From Rotaria macrura (lineage: Eukaryota; Rotifera; Eurotatoria; Philodinida; Philodinidae), in NCBI GenBank assembly GCA_900239685.1, contig OENT01000303.1, forward strand, positions 1 to 64,000: 64,000 bases of DNA, given 5' to 3'. Below are positions 38,795 to 52,039 of this stretch, piece by piece; the first letter of the stretch is position 1, and the number at the start of each line of letters is the position of its first letter. The notes beneath the pieces are model-generated. The model ran no database searches and had not been told where the DNA came from. It worked only from the letters and a program-made list of their open reading frames with translations. The position numbers and the translations under genes were made by a program.

Positions 38795-41700
38795 TGCTTG
38801 AGATCGCTAGTAAAATATGAATATAGACTCTGATGACGATTCAGTTCAGTTCTAAAACATATAATCGAAAAAGTTTTGTCCTTCATCAATTCATATGTTG
38901 CGATTTTTTTTCTCGTCTACCTTTTCCTTTTCTTTCGTCTTCGCTTTTTTTTACCAGGTTCGTTCTTTTTTTTGTACGTATGTTAATAATGATCAGTATT
39001 ATATCATCGAACCGTGTAGGTTATATATCGCGTTGAGATAGTTGACACATTCTGAATACAGCTCCTATGTAAAATGTCCGCATCATTCAGTAATCATGCC
39101 GTTTTTTTTACTTATATACGTTTGATTTTTTTTTGTTGTTTTATTATATTTGCTCTTTGGACTAGATGCTTTTTTTTTATTTGATCACAACGATGCTCTC
39201 GATAAGGACAAAGAACTACTGAAAAATAAAGAAAAATTGCTTCACACAATCGGCATTGCACTTAATCTGCTTAATAGATGATGAGGGCTGATGAAAGGGT
39301 GAATAATATTACTTTGTCTTAGAAATCGCGTGTATTCTTTAGACTTTATGTTTATTGTGACAAATACAAGTGACATTGATTTAGTAGGACACAATGAGAA
39401 AAAACAATTAACCTGTTTAAAGTCTCTATGTCTATGGTTTTAAGATTAAAAAAGTTCTTATATTAAGATTTATTTATTTTCTCTGATAGATGATTTATTT
39501 GAAACGTAACTATATTTAAAAAAAAAGATAGTGAATGTAAGTTTATATATGAGGTTTTGTGGCTTTACATTCCTGTATTCATTCGAAACAGCACATCATG
39601 ACAGACCATAGCAAACACTTCTGTCTCCTTCCATGATAAATGTTACGAGCCTTCATTCGTATTACAAACCTGATTAATTTTTCAGGATTAAACAACGAAT
39701 ATACATAACAAGAGTAGAAGTGCACAAATAAGTCATCGGTCTGAAAAAGACGCAAACGATTTCTTGACTGCATACTCTCTGTAATTTTTATTACTATAAT
39801 GAAACACAACGAAATATTTAAGTTTCACATTTTAGACTCACACGGACTGCACTGAAAAGGTGTTTTGCATCACTTAAAACAACAAAAAACATATGGTCGA
39901 CAATGGCTATTCATAAAGTAAGTACACCTATATGATCTCAAGATTCATTCAACCACTTTTCTATAAGTTACAAATATGAATACTTGAAACATTAGCCTAA
40001 AGGAGAAAATATTAGATTTTAATCAAATGAAAGCATCGGATCAGATGGTCTAGCACGTGAAAAGCATCTGTATGTGGCATCGTGTTGATTATTGAAAAGT
40101 TTCTTTTAATTTGAATATGTTTTTATTATTATTGAACTATCAAATGATTTAGAGTGAATAAACATCTATGTATTTTAGTAATATCTCTCTCTATATTCGT
40201 TTGTTCGAACGTCATATAAATTTGAAAGATTTATCTTTTAATGCTCTACACAATGATATATTGATTGTCACTGATGTTATTTTCTTCCTCTTGAAAGACG
40301 AACAAGACTATGGTCAATAATCTTTATCTATGAATGATAGAAAATTCTGCAAACACCATTTTACTCGTTAGATAATCGACATGAGGTTTTGCATTGTCTT
40401 ATTTGAATGTATTGTGTTCTTCAAAATTAACTCGTGTTTTCTGGTCAAAAAATGACCTGTGGTGTCACTGATTTGTAGTAAAAACTTAGACAATTGTCGA
40501 AACTTTGATTTCATTTTGATACTACTTCTTTCATGTGTCTCATCAACATGAATGATCGAAATGCATTGGTTTTTTGGATTGTTAAGGGACATTGTCTCAT
40601 TTGGAAATTCTTGTCTTTTATATTTATATTCGTTGGTCAGCTTGGCTTGATTATCTTTTCACAGGCATGTGCGTTCACATTCTCCTCCATTATTCGTTGT
40701 GCATTTGATTTGGACATGCCATACTGTTTGTGCTTGATCAATGTTATTAAAAATGAGAAGTCAGTCCGACCATCAATAGCAGTGAAGCTAAAAATCAAGG
40801 GCCAACTGAAATGCCCTTTTTATTAACGTGATAAAGAATTTAGATAAGTTCTGTTCAATGTTCATTCTTTTCTGACATGAAGAGATGTGACAAGCTAGTT
40901 ACAAAGTTGACCTATTAAGAGCTTGTGTCCACTAAGTATATGCGACGTCGTTGCATGGTTTGAGTTGGTCAAAGTATAATCTTAATTCATGCTTTTTAGA
41001 GTAGAAAATTTTCAAACACTATTCTCTTTTCTTCATATTGCTAGATTTTGAGCCATGTAAAAAATTTTTCGTACGAACAACAACATTTGAAATATCCGCC
41101 GACGGTTAATAACATCATTACTAAATCAAGTAGAATTAAACAAACGATTTTCAACAATTGTTAAGTACTTGTACCAATGACTTGAAGAAGAATCCTTCAT
41201 TGGACGTGAGAAAGAACTGAGAAAAAATTAAGTCACATTTACTAGAATCAGTTAAAATTTTCCTTTGTATCAAATAATTAAGAGTAGATCCCAATGATAT
41301 ATTCGTCCTTCATAGTTATACTTCCTTTTTTAGTTCGTTTTGTGAAACACGATCTGAAAGGAGTGTTAAAGTGTATCTAGGCAGAAGTTAGCACCCGCGA
41401 TTAGACGAGCTTCAGAGGATCACAGTCGTGGTTGATGGTCTCTAGAGACAATATGAACCATGATAGACTTTCTTATAATAAGATTAATGGTCATACATCA
41501 ATAGGGTCTCTTTGGAATAGATGAGTTACGATCTCATTGCAATTCTAGAGGATTGATTAAAGACTTGTAAACTAATATATCTAAATACAGATGGAAAGAA
41601 ACAGTGCTAGGTGATGAGTGGCAACAATAACATCGTGTTTCATATTTTTAATTCCAAAAGGGATTTTACTGGCAGCTTCTTACTAAACCTTTCACGAGTG

Positions 41701-43321
41701 GAGAATTTTATTTCGATCTAAATCCGTTTTTTCAATTTTCAGCTGAGGACGTTATAAAAATTGTAGAGCTTACGCTAGAATCACATCGTTCTATTGCCTA
41801 TGAATCAATCAGTTAACAAGGATTTTTAATATGAACATCCTTTAGAAATAATCATTTATGCAAATAAAAAAAAGGCTAAGTATTTTTGTGTTATTTTATT
41901 TATCGCGTACATTGTGCTTTTATTGTTTTTAATATACTGAAATCAATTATATTTTATACACGACGACCTTTTCACAATCAATGGCATTCTATATATCATT
42001 GATATCGATGAAATCTAAAAGCAAACACTAAAAACTTGCTTGATCTTGATATATATATATATATACATATATATTGTTCGATTCGTTTCATTTCTTAATT
42101 GTTTTTTTCTTTATTGACCTATTTCGATTCTCACCCGATAAATATTTACCATCGTATATTCTATTTTATTGTCCTTTGTCGATAAAATCCTACAGCTGTT
42201 TTCCGAAATCGAAAATAAAATATCTTTTCAAAATTTGTATAATTACAATTAAAGATTAATGAAATTTCTTTTAAATTAAGAAAACAAATACCAATATGCA
42301 TTGAGTATGAAAAATGGATGACATTCAAAAGTTCAATAGAATTATCTATGACAGTATATAATAGTTGGCACTGTTTTTTTGAAGTCATTTCATATGAGAC
42401 CTATTGTTATACATTCGATTATTTATATTTTCATTATTCTAAAATAAATAAATACAATTTGATTTAAGTTGTCGGTCCACTATTATATACTGAATGTGTA
42501 CATCGATATCGATATATGTATTATATATTTCAGCTATTTTGTTTGTTTTACTAATCATATGGTTCGAGTTTGTAACTGAAGAATACTTATTTGTATTAAG
42601 TTCATCGAGTAGTTTTCTTCAATTGAATCATTACACTTTCACCTAGTCCCTAGATCCAAATTACTAATTAATTACTAAGTCTGATCAATAGAATGATTAC
42701 GAATAGTGTTGAAAATTACCTTAGATGACAGACATCGATTACTAACAAATGATCGATGTATCACCATCATCATTTTCGTGGCATTTGTTGCATTGATAAT
42801 TCGAATTAAACTAATATCCAACATGAAACATTATCAATCGGGGGTTATGTTTTTGACCTTGAAGAGTTACACTTGAAAATTTCAGTTGAACCCCCCCCCC
42901 CCAGTTGATAATAAATAATTTCGAATACTCATGGCAAGAGTTTCAAGACGTTTTATTTAGTTGTAAAATTGTTGTTTTTTCGTTGTCAGTTACACCATAA
43001 GTTTACATGAATTATGAGAACAAATCGCATCGCTGTAGTGAGTCATTGTCTTGGCTTGAAGAAATATTACAAATTTCATCATGTTATGCGTGTCACGTAG
43101 AGAGAAAACCAAAATGAGTATAAGTACTGGTATCGGTGGTTACCTGTTTATAAAACATAATAGGAGAGAATTGTTATTTACGTATGATGTAAATTTGTGT
43201 TTTGCTCTCTGTCTCTCTCTCTCTTTCTCGGGCAACAAAGAGAAGGATAGAAGAATTTTTAAAAACGTAAAAAAACAACAACAGAGAAAAAGATTCTTCG
43301 CATCGATAGCAATGATAAGAA
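38795..43321. other. Intergenic, 4.5 kb, no gene supported
   Basis: Contains the SLC22 promoter region at its left end. Open frames at 39579-39809, 40368-40592, 40533-40826 and 43081-43371 show no domain. A run of 12 C at 42891-42902 is flanked by direct CAGTTGA copies. TA-rich microsatellites lie near 42050-42072 and a CT-rich one near 43208-43226. Confidence 0.45.
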
Positions 43322-46300
43322 TTAAATGGTTATTTTTTTATTTTGATATAAACTCAATGGACGTTTTATAGGTTTAGGATGTTGCTGACTCATTTTTTTA
43401 CATGCATTTCTATAAACATCTCGCGAATATCGTTTCCATAGTTCATTTCTATGATATGATTTGTAAAAGTCCATATCGGATGGAAATGGAACTTCACTTC
43501 GACGAATAGTCTGCTTAAAATGATCAGTTGCAATGCGCACGAATGATGATTTGAGTAAAAGTAAACATTCACATTGTTTACTAACTAATGTTAACACTGA
43601 TTGATTTGGAAAAAGCATATCATTTAAACCCTAAGATAGAACAATACAAAACGATCAGTTTTCTTCTCGTGTTGTTAAAAACTTACGAAATGTTGACCTT
43701 CATTTAATGTTTTAATGAGTATAAAAGTTAATTGACGAGGAAAGATTATTTTTGCATTTGTATTTGTCTAAAATACATAAATAATGTCTTTATAATAAAA
43801 AATATTCTTTTGTTTATCTATGCACATTGACCATTGATCGACTACGTTTTGGTATTTCACTTGTTATTGATAATTTTGTGTCATTCTTTGGTGCACTAGT
43901 TGACGATTGTGTTTCATTATTAGACTCACTGATTGATAATTTTGGTTCTGTATTATTTTGATTCAATGATAATTCATCATAGTTAATCAACTGCAATCTT
44001 TCTCGTTTATCAATCATGCCAGGAAATTTCTTTTGTTTTTAATGTTTTTGAAAAAAAGAGACAATGGAATAGTATGACAATAAAAAATGGATTTGTCTTA
44101 TTACTTTTTCAAAATTAGCAATACTCTCCGAACTTTTCAACGAACCTAACCGTGTTTTTCCATCGATAGTTTTTGAATGACGTGGACGGCTTAAACGAGA
44201 ATCCATGTCTGAAGTTTTCCTTTTTAATTCGTCAATATCACCGCTAATTTGAATTTCAGTAAATAACGAATGATTATCAACTGTAGCTTCACCGATTCCT
44301 CCATCATTATCATCGAACACTACGAAAAATAAAAGAAAAACATATTTGTCTGTGTCAATAAATATATTAGAATAAACTTTTTTCATTTTTTAATTGATCC
44401 AAATCATGTTTGCTCAATTTCGGAACAAAACCATCAGGATCAAGACGTTTCCATATTTCAAGTGAACCACTTTTAACAACATAGATATGTCTCATACGAC
44501 GGCTATCTTGTGAAATCACTTCTGAATGTCTAGAAACAAATGTGAATTGCAAATATGTCGACTAGAAAATTCTCATGCATACCCGTAATTACAATGTTGT
44601 ATGGCATGTGGAAATTCGTTCAATTGATCAATTGATAAACCACGTAGAAATGGTACTTTGTTCCTATTAATTCAACAATGAATTGAAAAACAAAACAAAA
44701 AGATTTAAATTTGTTTTACTTAAGAAATTTTATATCTTCTTCACTACAGTATCGGTCGTCCGTCATGTAAATTGCATTAAAATCCTATGAATAGAAATAC
44801 AAAAGAAAAGCTAAATAATCAATTATTTCTTTTTTGTTCTATTCTAAATTAATCATGCAATCATTTATATATATACATACAACTTTCCATAGGACCAATA
44901 TTTCTAGTTTTGTCTTTGATGTAACCGTAAATTTTTGTCGAGTGTCGGTCATTATTCCTTTTTCCTATAAGAAGAACATGCATATATATATATATATATA
45001 TAAACGTATGAAATTTAATCTAATTTCTTACTCCAAACGTACAGCCCCTCTTTAGATTATGTGATGTTTCAAGCAAATTATCAGGTGTTCTTTTGTAGGT
45101 AAGAATAGCTGAGCCGGATAAAATAATGTAGAAACATGCCGGATGGCTACCTTGCCGAACAATTGTACGTTGTTCGGGATAACTGTAAAGGACGATGATG
45201 ATTCAAATCGATAAAAAGAAAACGAGATGACATACCATTCATACCATGCTTCTTGTAAAATTTTATTTTGTAATGGTTTCGATAATCGTGAAAATGGCTT
45301 TATATCAGATAAATATCGTCGAATCTAAATGTTGAGATGAATATTTGTTAGTTGCAAAATTGTTTGCCTGCTTTAATGAGTTTTAAGAAAAAGACGAATG
45401 ATGAAAAAAGAAAAGAAAGAAAAGTTTAGTCTCTTTAGCAGCCAATGTTCAAAAACTGTTTTATACCAACATATTGATAAGCATCATCTTCAAACAAATC
45501 GGATGGTTCAACTAACGAGCTGATGTCCCAAGGTGATTCCGCAGGTTTCAATTAATTTCCTCTTCTATTGATGCGACATGATATTGCAGTAGAAATCATT
45601 AAAAAAATTTTTTCTATGCTTATTTTACACAGGTTTATGCAGAAATCTTAGTTATCAGAAGCGTGGAGGGTGTGGGTGTGAGCCGTCATTCCATAAACAT
45701 GGATAGCAATACTTGTTCTACTTTAAATTAAATACTTGATCTGTTTGGATCGAAACTCATGGAACTGACAAGGTAACATATTCAGCTGATAAATCCCGTA
45801 TGAGTCAGAACAACATGCAGCATGTAAAACCCAATGAACTCGGAACACCCTGAAAAGATTTTGTACCGCTTGTTTATTATTGTCGATATATATAGCATTT
45901 TTACAATACTTTAAGGTAGTTCAAATTAAATGTTCTTATTTCAGCCTAGGAGTGATCAAACAATTTGATACTTTCACAATAAACTATTCTCATCGTGGCT
46001 ATGGGTGTCGCAGTTCACGTTCGCCCGGGTTCCCACGAATACGAACGCGAACGTAAGTCAAATAAAACAGAAACTGTTTTTGAGTTTCAAATAATATGTA
46101 GATGTATTTTGATTCTAATTTAGTGCAAGTCGCTATGAGTTCCCAGGTTCCCGTGAACGTGAACACGGTGGGTTCCCGAGTTCTTAAGAACACGAACGCA
46201 GTGGGCTTTTGCGTTTCCGGGTTCTCGAAAACGCGAATGTGGCTGAGTTCGCGTTCACGGGAACGCAACCCAAAACTGGCACCTCTAAATCGTGGCCTGT

Positions 46301-49300
46301 CTCAGTGCAAATTTTCAAGGAAAAATTCCGTCTTCCTTGTGTTTCTGAGAGAGACTACGATCTAGTGATTATTATTAATGTCCTAAAAATGCTTGTATCT
46401 TGACAACGATAATCTAGCGGTCCTAAATTATTTTCATGATATTCAAAGTTCATTAGGACCTACATGTTACATATTGTCGTTATTCAAAGACAATTTATCA
46501 GTTTGATATGTTCCCTCATAATTCGAGTATTATGACTAATGCAAGATCTCTATGAGAATATAAAGAAGAATTTTAAAGAGTTACAGTGTCATATTTTCAT
46601 GATGACTAATTATGACTTGCGATTGCAAGATTTCACGGTCCAAATTCGACAGATTTCTCTACTGAAAAGAACAACAACGGTTTCACTGATTTTTTTCTAA
46701 TTGATTTATCGATGAAAAATGCTATCTTGAAAAGTTCTCAACAATAGAATTCAGTAATACAACAGTAACTCATTATCATACAATCATAGATTCGAATTCT
46801 ATACCTTTGGAGTTTAGTTTCGTAAGCACAGTATCGAGTTCTGGCATTGAGGGATATTAAACCGTCAATATTTAACTAGTTGTACAGCATATTCATCGAA
46901 TTCTATCCGATAAAGAAAAACATTGATACTCAACCAACTAGATCAAATCATATGTACCTCATCTGTTTGAAATTTTGATCATGGAAAAAAATAGGATCTG
47001 CTATGAACTTTACAACTATAGATCAAATTAAATGAATAATAGGCTTGATATGAAGTGTAAACTTATTCTATAGAAATCGATTGATATTGTCAGTTTCGAT
47101 TTCATAAAATTCAACGATAATCTTAGAGTTAAATTTCAGCTATGATGAAAGTAAAAGAGAAAAAAAATGTTCATCGATAGCGTTTTGAAGTGCAAGATTT
47201 GAACTATTGAATGTCTTTCGTGGTTAAGCATTACTTTTGATTTTACTGATGTAATCAGTTGAATATTTTCTTCATGGAATTAATCTTAGTTATGTTCTGC
47301 TATGTTCTATTCATCCGTCCCTTGAATAGACTCTCCATAAATTCTTGATAATAAAGTTTAGTGAAAATGAAACATCAACTTGAACTTTCGTCTTATGTTA
47401 CAAGTTGACGATGATGAACACGTTTTAATTGAATTGACCTAATAACATCAAGAAATACAATACCAACAAAATCAATTCGAGATAAAAGTTTTAAAACTCA
47501 TTGGTTGTATCTCTTATAACACTTCGTATAGAAAAGATCAGATTCTATTAATAAAAGTTCAAAAATGAAAAAAACAGAATATTCAATAATTATCGATTAT
47601 TATATTTCTACTATGTACCAGCTTACCAATACGGAATGGAAGAAATCTACATTTTATATTTCAATTAGAACTTCTTCGAAAAGCAAATCATTGGTCACTC
47701 GATACGTATTCAAGTGCCAACTGAGATTAGCATTTACATGAAACAATACAAGTAACACTATGAAAAATTCGAGGCTTTTATCATACGAAACTAATCCTAG
47801 TCTTTAGATCAAGGCTTCGCCAATTCTATCTCTCTAGTGTTGGACGCGCGAAAAGAAAATGTTACATTAATGTGAAATGCTCATCATCTAGCATCTATCA
47901 TTAAAGATAACCCAATCCTTCTTTTTGATCTAAAAGATGAAAAACAAATTCCATCTTTTGTTAATGTACTCTACAAATAGATTAAACATTTCTCTTTGTA
48001 TTTCCACTTGAGTGAGTTCAATCTGAGCTTCGTTGTAGTTGATATTCAATTTTTAAGAAAGTTTCTGCGTTCAGCTTATTGCAGAACTTTTCAAACTTGT
48101 TTTCTATTTTTCTCAAAATCGACTTTTCACACAAATATCTCTATTGTAGTTCATTACGATCTCGTTGAAATCTTCACCACCGACACTTGGTAATATTCTA
48201 CAGAGATAGCATTAAGTTATTTTTGTTTCTGCCTCTCCTACCCGAGGTTATAGGATTCTAAAGTCTAGAACCTCGATCTTACCTGGAGATCTTGAAGTAT
48301 TGATCTTGTAACAAAATAAGACAAAGTGAGATTTTTCAAAAAACTTAGGTATCTAACATAAAAATTTCCACTCAGTCAGATAAAATTTCAAAGGTGTCGT
48401 AATGGACTGCAATGTAGTCTTACGAAAAACCTTTAAAAATGCTATCCAACATTGTTTTACTCGAACACGGTTGTATCGTCTTCGAGAACAAGAAATGGTC
48501 CAAAACTAGAGGAAATTTTCTGTTCTTTCGATTGTATTACCATGTAAAAGTTCGTAGTTCACAAAAATTCACGACCTCAAATCAATTAAAATTTACACGT
48601 ATCGAGACATCTACACTGTGTTCGTATCAAATAAATGTTCACTTTGATATTGATGTGAGTATTAGTAGTAGAACGAAAGAAAAATTTTCTCGTGTCTTGA
48701 TTTCGAAATTTTAGAAACACTCTTTTCCGAAGAAGAAACGTCGATAAATTGTTATTCGATGTTCCAATTTTCATTAGTACTCTATATGTACCAAAAATCG
48801 GAATACAATAATAGTTTCATTATTATGACATAGGAAGAAATTTTTAAAAATGATTTGTTATAAACGAGAAAAATAACTGGATATATGTTGAAACTGACTT
48901 TTATAAAAAGTTATATCGGAAAACTTTTCAAGAGTACTCTAGCACATGATTAGTATGTGTAATAATGAAGCGAAAAATTGTAACCTATTCATGTGTTAAT
49001 ACAGAAAACAAATTGTAATATGTGATGTTACTCTATTAGGAAAGAAATTTTTCGCCTTTTAATTATATGACGGTTTTTCTTTTTGAGTTGTATGTTGTTC
49101 TTCCTGATCGAGGCACTTATGCAAAGAAAAACGTCTATCGTCATCAATTAATCGGTCAATATAGAAGAAAAACAATCCATTGCATAAAATATATCATAGT
49201 AAATATTTATCATTGCTTTTCTGTCTCATTCAAATTGCGTTATGAATAGAATAAATGTATGACAACAGAAGAAAAAAGAATTCGAATAGTCGAAAAGATA

Positions 49301-49962
49301 ATTTCGTTAGATATTATTTCTGTATACGAAGTTCATTAGGTTCATTTTCATGTGTTTCTTAATTAAATTCATCACTAATTAGTATTCAGTAATACACAAG
49401 TGTTGCCCTTAGATTTCGACACTACAAAGATGTGTATCTTTAATAAATTTTAACTAGTACAAAATCACAAAATGAATTTATATCGATACGCCTCATTATA
49501 TTTGATTGACGGTTGATTTCCGACCTTTTCTTGTTTGCTAAAAACAACTGATGAATCAATAATGATTTTAACAATCGATTGAGACAACGAACGTGCATAA
49601 TTTATCCATTTTAAAGGGAAATAACTTCATTTAGTTTTCTAGTTTAATAAATCGTTATTTCTTTTGCCCTTTCTCTTTCATTAAAGAAAAGATACGACCT
49701 AGATCCATCTTCTCAAATTTCTCTTCAATTTCTTATATTCATACCTCATCAACATTGGTAATAATATCACGTTTGCCTGTTGGCTGCTTAAAAAATTCTC
49801 TAACAACAGGCAAAATGTCACACTAAATTAAAAAAGGAAAATTAAATTCGATCATTCGAAATTTTCTATTCTTACCGTTGAAATGTGAAAATTCGATTTA
49901 TCGAATAATTCATTGTTATCATCGTTTGTATTGGAGAATAAACTCGATGGATTATGAAACAT
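43322..49962 (-). CDS. Protein with two cyclic-nucleotide-binding domains (CNBD2-like)
   Basis: There are 13 exons, 5' to 3': 49876-49962, 49745-49822, 45467-45511, 45236-45324, 45032-45182, 44881-44964, 44720-44784, 44583-44663, 44378-44529, 44105-44319, 43826-44029, 43687-43767, 43322-43630. All phases agree, giving 546 residues. An in-frame TGA precedes the ATG. The helical lead-in (IRRYLSDIKPFSRLS) and IVRQGSHPACFYIILSG (residues 107-123) mark a first cyclic-nucleotide-binding fold, with FGEKGIMTDTRQKFTV in the phosphate-cassette position. A second fold starts HIYVVKSGSLEIW (241-253) and resumes at LNEGQHFGLNDM (439-450). Between them is a Ser/Thr/Asn-rich insert of about 150 residues. 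Neither domain keeps a canonical FGE-x-A-L...PRAAT cassette, so nucleotide binding is uncertain. The closest family by architecture is CNBD2, linked to sperm function in mammals. The donor at the end of exon 11 (GTGCAT) is the weakest splice site. Confidence 0.8.
44979..45002. repeat. (TA)n microsatellite in an intron
   Basis: Pure TA dinucleotide run inside intron 5 (44965-45031) of the cyclic-nucleotide-binding gene, next to the acceptor of exon 6. Length changes could affect splicing. Confidence 0.85.
45512..49744 (-). other. 4.2-kb intron of the cyclic-nucleotide-binding gene
   Basis: Intron 2 is about 50-fold longer than the others in this gene. It separates exons encoding NVDE and LNHPICLK, whose junction is in phase 0. 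Besides the hAT-type element at 46000-46288, it has only short open frames (47996-48193, 48439-48714, 49067-49249) with no motif. A nested gene is not supported. Confidence 0.6.
45992..46296. mobile_element. Small hAT-type element with 8-bp target duplication
   Basis: Direct repeats ATCGTGGC at 45992-45999 and 46289-46296 flank 289 bases. The left end is TATGGGTGTCG and the right end, complemented, TTAGAGGTGCC, imperfect but of hAT style. The interior is dominated by GTTCGCGTTC / GGTTCCCGTGAACG-like units in both orientations, giving local GC well above the flanks. No transposase. It lies in intron 2 of the cyclic-nucleotide-binding gene. Open frames of 64-89 codons through it are by-products. 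Confidence 0.7.
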
Positions 49963-51044
49963 TGAAGAAACTGTTCACTGTTATTTCTTTTTTTATTCAA
50001 GTAAGTTACTTAGAAAAAGAAAACAAGAAGTGAGAAAAAAATGCAACACAATCACTTTTTTTTAAACAGGAAATTTGATCTTTTTTTCTCGCGTCCTAGC
50101 TCAATTGGTGGCGCATACATTTTGCAAGCTAAATTACATTAATAAATATTAAAAAAAAACTGAGTTGATCGCTCGGCTACAAGATAAACAATCAACTTCA
50201 CTGAATAGAGAAGTTAAACAGAAAATGAAAAGAACCAATGATCATTGAATGAATATCAAAATGTATCGAAAATATTCTATTTAGATTTCTAGACATTATG
50301 ATATGTTGACAGTACATATAAGATGATTACTTTTTGGAGTGTGTAAAAGAGTAACTCATGTACGACGACAAAAACGTTTTTCTCATATCTAAAATCAAGT
50401 CTTTGATCATCTATAGAAAGCATTTTTCATGATGAGTAATTAGTTTGGCAAAAGAATCTTTACAATAGTTGAAATATAAATTGTTTTTAATCAAATTTAA
50501 TTGTAGAGTTCAGATGATAAAAGATTAACATATAGTTATGAATGATTAAGAATATTCACAGCGTTTTATCGAATCGAATTTCTAATTGAAAATAGTCATT
50601 TGTATAGATTTAAATTATGAAGTATAACTTGTAGTTTATTTTTTAATTATTGAAAATCCCTCTTTCTATATTATTTAGAAAATTTTCCGAGCTATTTCCA
50701 ATTGACGAAATCCGATGATAAGACAAACTAATACATGAAATCATATAACTACAATGATTTGTTGGATTGTCATTATAAAAAAACAAAATTTTACTTTGAT
50801 ACAGAAGTATCTATTGGATGATACAACCGTAATCTAAATATTTTTCATAGAAATGTTTTCATGTATGTATTTATATATGTATAGCAAAAATTTTAATTCA
50901 AATAAAACTATTTGCGTTATTACAATTCACTATTTCAAACGTGTTGAGCTACCATAAAAACGCCAATGCAAAAAGAACGAAGCAAGTGTACAAGTGTGTC
51001 CACAAGAATTCTATACAAGTCACTCTCCATAATCATTGTTTTTC
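49963..51044. other. Intergenic, 1.1 kb
   Basis: Holds the 5' flank of the cyclic-nucleotide-binding gene and the 3' flank of the low-complexity gene at 51045. Apart from a tRNA-like fragment near 50091-50180, nothing is recognised. Confidence 0.5.
50091..50180 (+). pseudogene. tRNA-like fragment (decayed)
   Basis: GCGTCCTAGCTCAATTGGTG resembles the acceptor stem and D-arm/A-box of a tRNA. About 65 bases later GAGTTGATCGCTCGG resembles a T-arm/B-box. The sequence between is A-rich and does not fold into a normal anticodon arm, and the 3' acceptor strand does not pair. It is either a dead tRNA or a tRNA-derived repeat head. Confidence 0.3.
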
Positions 51045-52039
51045 TTAGATATGAAACAAAGATACAATAAAAACTGAAAAAAAAACAACTAAACACGATG
51101 TCATTATATGATATCCATTATTATTATAAAACGGAGGAGAATTTTGATATGAATATGGAATATTATTATTATTATTATTATTTAATTCTCGATTTTGATA
51201 CCCTGAATTAGCCGGGTTTGAACTGTATGCATAATTATTGTTATTATTATTCGGCCAAAAATTATTATGGGTATTCATACCCGTTGGCCCACTGTATGAG
51301 TTACTGTTAGAAGGTAAATTATTATTATTATTTGTATTTGGTGGTGCATTAAAAACATCTTTATTTTGTAAAACTTGATTTGTATTCGGTATATAGCCCA
51401 TCTGTGGATTGAATGACGAATAGAATGAAGAACCAATTGATCCTATAAATATAAAGCAGCTTTTTTGTAAGTTAAAAAGAAATAATTTCGTTTGCCGTCT
51501 TACTAACCTGCAGATGGTACATTACTATTACTATCACGTATTCCGAAGTTTGTATTTGGATCACGTACATATTGATTTGTTCCACTAGCCGAGTAAACAC
51601 TATTTCCACCGTATGGAGAATTCGGTAATGATTGACCACTTGGTCCATACACCGGTTGTTGTTGTTGTTGTTGATTGTATGAACCAACAGAGTTCATTGA
51701 ACTACCAGGATTTGAAGATGGCATAGGGTTACTATACAAGTCTTTCGAACCTTGATTATTTAAACTTGCGGCATAGAAATTCGAATTCGATGCATAATTG
51801 TAACTCGGAGGTACGTTGGCACCTATATTTGAATTTCCATATAATGGTCCAGACGGTTGTTGACGACGACGACGACGAATAGCGTTAGCATTGATATCTG
51901 AGATAAAAGAGAGAAACTACACCTTTACAAACGCGTCCGGAAGAAGGAAATTTTAAGTGTTTCAAGAGGACAAATACGTACTATGAATAAATAATATTTG
52001 TAGAAATGATACTATGATGAGTGTATGAAACCAATACAT
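51045..52039 (-). CDS. Secreted Asn/Tyr/Ser-rich protein, probably GPI-anchored
   Basis: Three exons, 51982-52039, 51508-51897 and 51045-51442, phases 1 and 1, give 281 residues. An in-frame TAA precedes the ATG. Residues 1-19 are a hydrophobic signal peptide. Five consecutive arginines follow (27-31), like a furin-type cleavage site. The body is low-complexity: Tyr, Gly, Pro, Ser, Gln (a run of six) and long Asn runs, with no globular domain. The last 20 residues are strongly hydrophobic after a small-residue/polar stretch, as in GPI-anchor signals; a C-terminal membrane anchor is the alternative. Composition resembles prion-like or structural secreted proteins (adhesives, cuticle or tube matrix). 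Function unknown. A related gene lies 1.1 kb upstream. Confidence 0.78.

Noticed and set aside
45999-46403. Frames of 64-89 codons with repeated RERE/VPVNVN-like patterns
   Set aside because: They are translations of the GTTC/GAAC palindromic units of the small hAT-type element.
51472-51739. Alternative frames and antisense frames over the low-complexity genes (also 53306-53617 and 53738-53935)
   Set aside because: Repeat-driven shadows; the chosen frames join cleanly to signal-peptide exons.
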